Source: Candidatus Rokuibacteriota bacterium (GTDB lineage Bacteria; Methylomirabilota; Methylomirabilia; Rokubacteriales; CSP1-6). From it: a stretch of DNA of 43,885 nucleotides. The stretch spans positions 1 through 43,885 of the forward strand of contig VBPC01000267.1 in the NCBI GenBank assembly GCA_005887895.1, given 5' to 3'. Below the pieces are notes generated by a model. The model saw only the letters and a list, made by a program, of their open reading frames with translations, made no database searches and was not told the origin of the DNA. This document shows positions 41,046-43,885 of this stretch, one piece after another (position 1 is the stretch's first letter; each line of letters starts with the position of its first letter). Made by a program: the position numbers and the translations under genes.

Positions 41046-42433
41046 CGTACATGGGGGGGGCGAGGCGCCCCCCCCATGTCCCCCCCGGTCCGCGTCGCGC
41101 CCGACGACGCGCCCCCCATGTCCCCCCCGGTCCGTGTCGCGCCCGACGACGACGCGCCCCCCATGTCCCCCCCGGTCCGTGTCGCGCCCGACGACGACGC
41201 GCCCCCCATGTCTCCCCCGGTCCGCGTCGCGCCCGACAACGCGCCGCCCATCGCGTGAGCCGCGGAGCCGCGCGAGGCTATCATTCCCACGATGTGGCGC
41301 GCGGCGCGGACGCCGACGCCGGCGTCGCCGAGGGCGCCGCTCAGCTCGCGAAAGGCCTGACGCTGGGCCTCCCGCGCGGCGGCCGACCCGAGCAGCGTGA
41401 CCGCGGCGCCGGCGACGCGTTCCGGCGTGAACGTGCGCTGGTAGAGTTCGGGAACGACGGCGCGGCCCAGCACGATGTTCGGCAGGGCGATCCACGGCAC
41501 CCGGACGAGCAGCCGCACCCACGCCTCGGTCAGGCGCGAGAACCGATAGCAGACCACCATCGGCGTGCCCAGCAGCGCCGCCTCCAGCGTCGCCGTCCCC
41601 GACGTGACCAGCAGCAGGTCGGCGGCGCGCATCGCCGCGTACGTCTGTCCCCGCACGACCTGCATCGGCGGTCCCGAGCCGTTCGAGGCGTCCAGCGAGC
41701 CGCCCGGGGTGGACACCGCGCTCGCGTCGTCGCCGCCGACCAGCGCGACCACGAACCGCGCGCCCGGGTAATCGGCGACGATGCGGGCGGCGGCGGCGCG
41801 CAGCACCGGCAGCGTGTAGCGGATCTCCTGCGCGCGGCTGCCCGGCAGCACGCCGATGACCAGGTCGTCGGCGGCGAGCCCGAGCCGGCGACGCGCCTCG
41901 CCCCGCGACGGCGCGCCGGCCACGGCGTCGAGCGCGGGATGGCCCACGAACTCCACGCGCACGCCGGCCCGGCGGTACAGCGCCGTCTCGAACGGAAACA
42001 CCGCCAGCACCAGCGACACGCGCCGCCGGATCGCGTGCACGCGCCACGGCCGCCACGCCCACACCTGCGGCGGGATGAAGTACGCGACCGGAATGCCGGC
42101 GCGGCGCGCGGCGGCGGCCAGTCTGAGATTGACCTCCGGGAAGTCGATCAGCACCAGCGCGGCCGGCCGCGTCGGCGCCGCCAGCGCGGTCTTCAGCCGG
42201 CGCCACGCCGCCCACATCGTCGGCAGGGGTCCGAACGCCTCGGTGCCGCCGATTACCGCCGCCGCCGTGACGTCGGCCAGGCGCTGCAGGCCGGCCGCGG
42301 CCATGCGCGGGCCGCCCATGCCGATCAGCGGCCGCTCCGGCGCCAGCGCACGCAGCGCGCGGCACAGCGTGGCGCCGTGGAGATCGCCGGAGGCCTCGCC
42401 GGCCACGATCATGATGGGCGCCGTGTCAGTCAT
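41042..42433 (-). CDS. lpxB: Lipid-A-disaccharide synthase with repetitive C-terminal tail
   Basis: A 463-residue GT19 enzyme that joins UDP-2,3-diacylglucosamine and lipid X into the lipid A disaccharide. MIVAGEASGDLHGATL, IDFPEVNLRLA, YFIPPQVWAWRPWR, VLPGSRAQEIRYTLPVL and TSGTATLEAALLGTPMVVCYR are all intact, and the conserved enzyme ends near residue 395 (ARHIVGMIAS). The last 65 or so residues are a Gly/Ser/Asp-rich tail made of about four copies of GGASSSGATRTGGDM. It is encoded by a 42/45-bp tandem array and has no counterpart in the family as I know it. ATG 42433 overlaps lpxI by 8 bp. Confidence 0.94.
   Translation of the reverse strand: MTDTAPIMIVAGEASGDLHGATLCRALRALAPERPLIGMGGPRMAAAGLQRLADVTAAAVIGGTEAFGPLPTMWAAWRRLKTALAAPTRPAALVLIDFPEVNLRLAAAARRAGIPVAYFIPPQVWAWRPWRVHAIRRRVSLVLAVFPFETALYRRAGVRVEFVGHPALDAVAGAPSRGEARRRLGLAADDLVIGVLPGSRAQEIRYTLPVLRAAAARIVADYPGARFVVALVGGDDASAVSTPGGSLDASNGSGPPMQVVRGQTYAAMRAADLLLVTSGTATLEAALLGTPMVVCYRFSRLTEAWVRLLVRVPWIALPNIVLGRAVVPELYQRTFTPERVAGAAVTLLGSAAAREAQRQAFRELSGALGDAGVGVRAARHIVGMIASRGSAAHAMGGALSGATRTGGDMGGASSSGATRTGGDMGGASSSGATRTGGDMGGASSGATRTGGDMGGAPRPPHVR
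41050..41078. repeat. Perfect 13-bp inverted repeat at the lpxB end
   Basis: CATGGGGGGGGCG (41050-41062) and CGCCCCCCCCATG (41066-41078) are exact reverse complements around a 3-nt loop AGG. In the transcript this very stable hairpin covers the last lpxB codons and ends 4 nt before the ATG (41045) of the DUF374 gene. It could act as a terminator, RNA-stability element or translation block. There is no U-run. It shares its C-rich arm with the first unit of the tandem array. Confidence 0.9.
41076..41250. repeat. 42/45-bp tandem repeat array in the lpxB 3' end
   Basis: Four direct units, each starting ATGTCCCCCCCGGTCCG on the plus strand, begin at 41076, 41118, 41163 and 41208 (spacings 42, 45, 45, then 42). 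The units differ by one GAC triplet and a few substitutions. The unit furthest inside lpxB (from 41208) is the most degenerate, while the second and third are identical. All lengths are multiples of three, so the lpxB frame stays open. The sense strand has two G-runs of 6-7 per unit, four bases apart. Confidence 0.93.
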
Positions 42434-43232
42434 CGCCGGCCGCGCTCACCAGCGCCATGCCCGCCGCGTCGGCGCAGCGCACGGTCGCCGCGCGCTGCAG
42501 CACGAGCACGCGCCCCGCCTCCACGGCCACCGCCGTGGCGCCGCCGACGGCGGCCGCCTCGACCGTCTCGGGGCCGATGGCCGGCGTGTCGAAGCGGAAG
42601 TCGTGGCCCGGGGCGACCGCTTTCACCACGACGGCGCCGGGCCCGCTCAGGGCGACACCGCGGCGGATCGTCTCCGTCGTGCCCTCGATCGCCTCCACCG
42701 CGCTCACCGCGCCGCGACGGACGACGACGGTCTGGCCCACGCTGAGATCGGCGACCGCCCGGGCGACCGCGAATCCTCGGCGAATGTCGCTCCACTCGTC
42801 CTCGGTCGGCGCTCGCGCCGACCACGTGCGGGCACCGCCCAGCCAGTCGCCGAGGAACGGCCGCTGATCGAGCAGCTCGATGCCGAGGCCGGCCAGCGTG
42901 CCGGCGATCACGTCGGTGATGTTGCCGTCGAGCAGCGCCCCGGCCCGCGCAGCCATGCGCGCGTGGGCGGCGTCGGGCGGACCGGCAGCGAGCAGATCGC
43001 CCATCCAGAACTTGCCGGAGAACGCCACCGCCGTCACCTTCTCGCGGGCCAGCGTCTCGAGCACCGGGCCCATCGCCTCGATGCGCGTGGGGACCAGCGT
43101 GTCGGCGAGGGCGGACAGGTCGGCGGCCCCGGGGAACGCGAACGCCACCACCCGCCACCCCTGTCGGCGCGCCTCGCTCGCCATGCGCGCCGGCAAGGCG
43201 CCGGCGCCGCACATCAGGCCCAGCGTCGGCAT
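42426..43232 (-). CDS. lpxI: UDP-2,3-diacylglucosamine diphosphatase LpxI
   Basis: A 268-residue protein of the LpxI (former DUF1009) family that cleaves UDP-2,3-diacylglucosamine to lipid X, replacing LpxH. LGLMCGAGALPARMASEA is the N-terminal domain start. DGNITDVIAGTLAGLGIEL, FLGDWLGG and the C-terminal GHDFRFDTPAIGPETVEAA, with conserved Asp residues, match the family. ATG 43232, GGAG about 10 nt upstream. It overlaps lpxB, its downstream pathway partner, by 8 bp. No lpxH is in the window. The LpxI choice is typical of alphaproteobacteria and several environmental phyla. Confidence 0.94.
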   Translation of the reverse strand: MPTLGLMCGAGALPARMASEARRQGWRVVAFAFPGAADLSALADTLVPTRIEAMGPVLETLAREKVTAVAFSGKFWMGDLLAAGPPDAAHARMAARAGALLDGNITDVIAGTLAGLGIELLDQRPFLGDWLGGARTWSARAPTEDEWSDIRRGFAVARAVADLSVGQTVVVRRGAVSAVEAIEGTTETIRRGVALSGPGAVVVKAVAPGHDFRFDTPAIGPETVEAAAVGGATAVAVEAGRVLVLQRAATVRCADAAGMALVSAAGDD

Positions 43233-43254
43233 GGCAGGGGCTCCGGCCGTGCGC

Positions 43255-43885
43255 TCAGCGCGGTGGCTCGAGCCACGCCACCTCGGGCACGCCGTCCCGG
43301 ATCATCCGCTCGATCTCGAGCGCCATGGCCAGGGAGCGGAGATCGTCCTGCTCCGCGACGACCACCGGCTCCCCCGCCCGCCGCCGCCGCACGGCGCCGA
43401 GCAGGTGCTGGATCTCCAGCTTGAGGGGATTGTCGCGGTGCACCTTGAGGTGCTCGACGAACGACGCGCGGCGATAGCGAATGGAGCCGCGCTTCATCTC
43501 GTACTCCTGGGCGGCGCGACGGTAGATGTGGATGTCCTGCTCGGTGTAGTCGAGCACGATGTAGGCATCGGGCTGGGTGATGGCCAGCGTGCGGATCTTC
43601 TCCTCGGTGGCGCGGCTGGCGGTGATCGTCGCCACCGCCCCCGACGCGAAGCGGATCTGCACGGCCGCCACGTCGGCCACCTCCGTGTGCACGGAGCCGC
43701 CCTGGGCGGCCAGCCGCACCGGCGGCGAGTCGACGAGGCCCAGCACGATGTCGATGTCGTGGATCATGAGGTCCATCACCACCGTGTCCTTCTGCACGCG
43801 CGGGATGAACGGGCCCAGCCGGCGCGACTCGATGAGGATCGGCGCGGCGACCAGCTGCTTGAGCTCGTCGACGGCGCCGTTGAAG
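43255..43885 (-). CDS. Gfo/Idh/MocA family oxidoreductase, 5' end outside window
   Basis: The C-terminal 210 residues of an NAD(P)-dependent oxidoreductase; the reading frame continues past the right edge, so the Rossmann domain is not seen. MDLMIHDIDIVLGLVDSP is the Gfo/Idh catalytic-helix region with the conserved His and Asp. RFASGAVATITASRATEEKIRTL and a C-terminal domain follow. Members next to lpxA and lpxI are often found in lipid A clusters and have been linked to UDP-GlcNAc 3-oxidation (GnnA-type), which leads to amide-linked acyl chains. That role needs a GnnB aminotransferase and is inferred only. Ends 22 bp before lpxI. Confidence 0.82.
   Translation of the reverse strand, partial: FNGAVDELKQLVAAPILIESRRLGPFIPRVQKDTVVMDLMIHDIDIVLGLVDSPPVRLAAQGGSVHTEVADVAAVQIRFASGAVATITASRATEEKIRTLAITQPDAYIVLDYTEQDIHIYRRAAQEYEMKRGSIRYRRASFVEHLKVHRDNPLKLEIQHLLGAVRRRRAGEPVVVAEQDDLRSLAMALEIERMIRDGVPEVAWLEPPR

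Noticed and set aside
41076-41250. A CRISPR array.
   Set aside because: The units are directly adjacent with no unique spacers, lie inside lpxB and have no cas genes nearby.

Overview
The window is a gene-dense, very GC-rich bacterial chromosome segment (roughly 70% GC by eye) from a diderm, LPS-making organism. It carries lpxI, lpxB, lpxK, waaA, heptosyltransferase and hldE-type genes, plus rpoS, IHF-type proteins and many GTG starts. The gene order (surE-pcm-nlpD-rpoS; pheA-hisC-tyrA-aroA-cmk-plsC-rpsA-sppA-ihf; Gfo/Idh-lpxI-lpxB) fits the Rokubacteria/Methylomirabilota (NC10) group or a deltaproteobacterial relative. That placement is inferred from memory of gene order and was not tested. 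Every protein gene I accept is on the minus strand; the only plus-strand gene is one tRNA-Pro.

Layout, low to high coordinate (transcription runs right to left). 1-184: a tRNA-Arg(CCT) broken just 3' of its anticodon, followed by lower-GC sequence that is not a tRNA 3' half. 279-4526: rpoS, an nlpD-like LysM/M23 gene and acylphosphatase; tRNA-Pro(CGG); pcm and surE; tRNA-Pro(GGG) on plus; a shared hairpin; then a MerR-type regulator. 4523-12547: ihfA, a SPOR protein, DUF3047, der, a PDZ/radical-SAM DUF512 protein, pgsA, hflX, miaA. 12612-17685: mutL and mutS (both frameshifted), a HIT hydrolase, ihfB. 17897-26215: sppA, rpsA, plsC, cmk, aroA, tyrA, hisC, pheA. 26287-29353: rluB, scpB, scpA, trpS. 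29353-43885: an LPS core/lipid A block of GT2, waaC, hldE2, hldE1, four GT4 glycosyltransferases, waaF, lpxK, waaA, a DUF374 acyltransferase, lpxB, lpxI and a partial Gfo/Idh oxidoreductase.

Most neighbouring genes overlap by 4 bp (ATGA/GTGA), by TGATG, or by 8 bp, which suggests long translationally coupled operons. The lipid A genes supply the Kdo2-lipid A anchor, hldE1/hldE2 the heptose donor, and the GT9 and GT4 enzymes the core sugars. The shikimate-end genes make Phe/Tyr precursors, and a good promoter lies in front of pheA.

No CRISPR array, IS element, phage block or defence system is visible. The points most worth checking are: (1) mutL has an exact 279-bp-period tandem duplication and two frameshifts, and adjacent mutS has an internal frameshifting deletion; (2) lpxB ends in an in-frame 42/45-bp tandem repeat array plus a 13-bp perfect hairpin; (3) the interrupted tRNA-Arg at the left edge; (4) waaF lacks a conserved segment. 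Items 1 and 4 could be assembly errors, and read mapping would decide.
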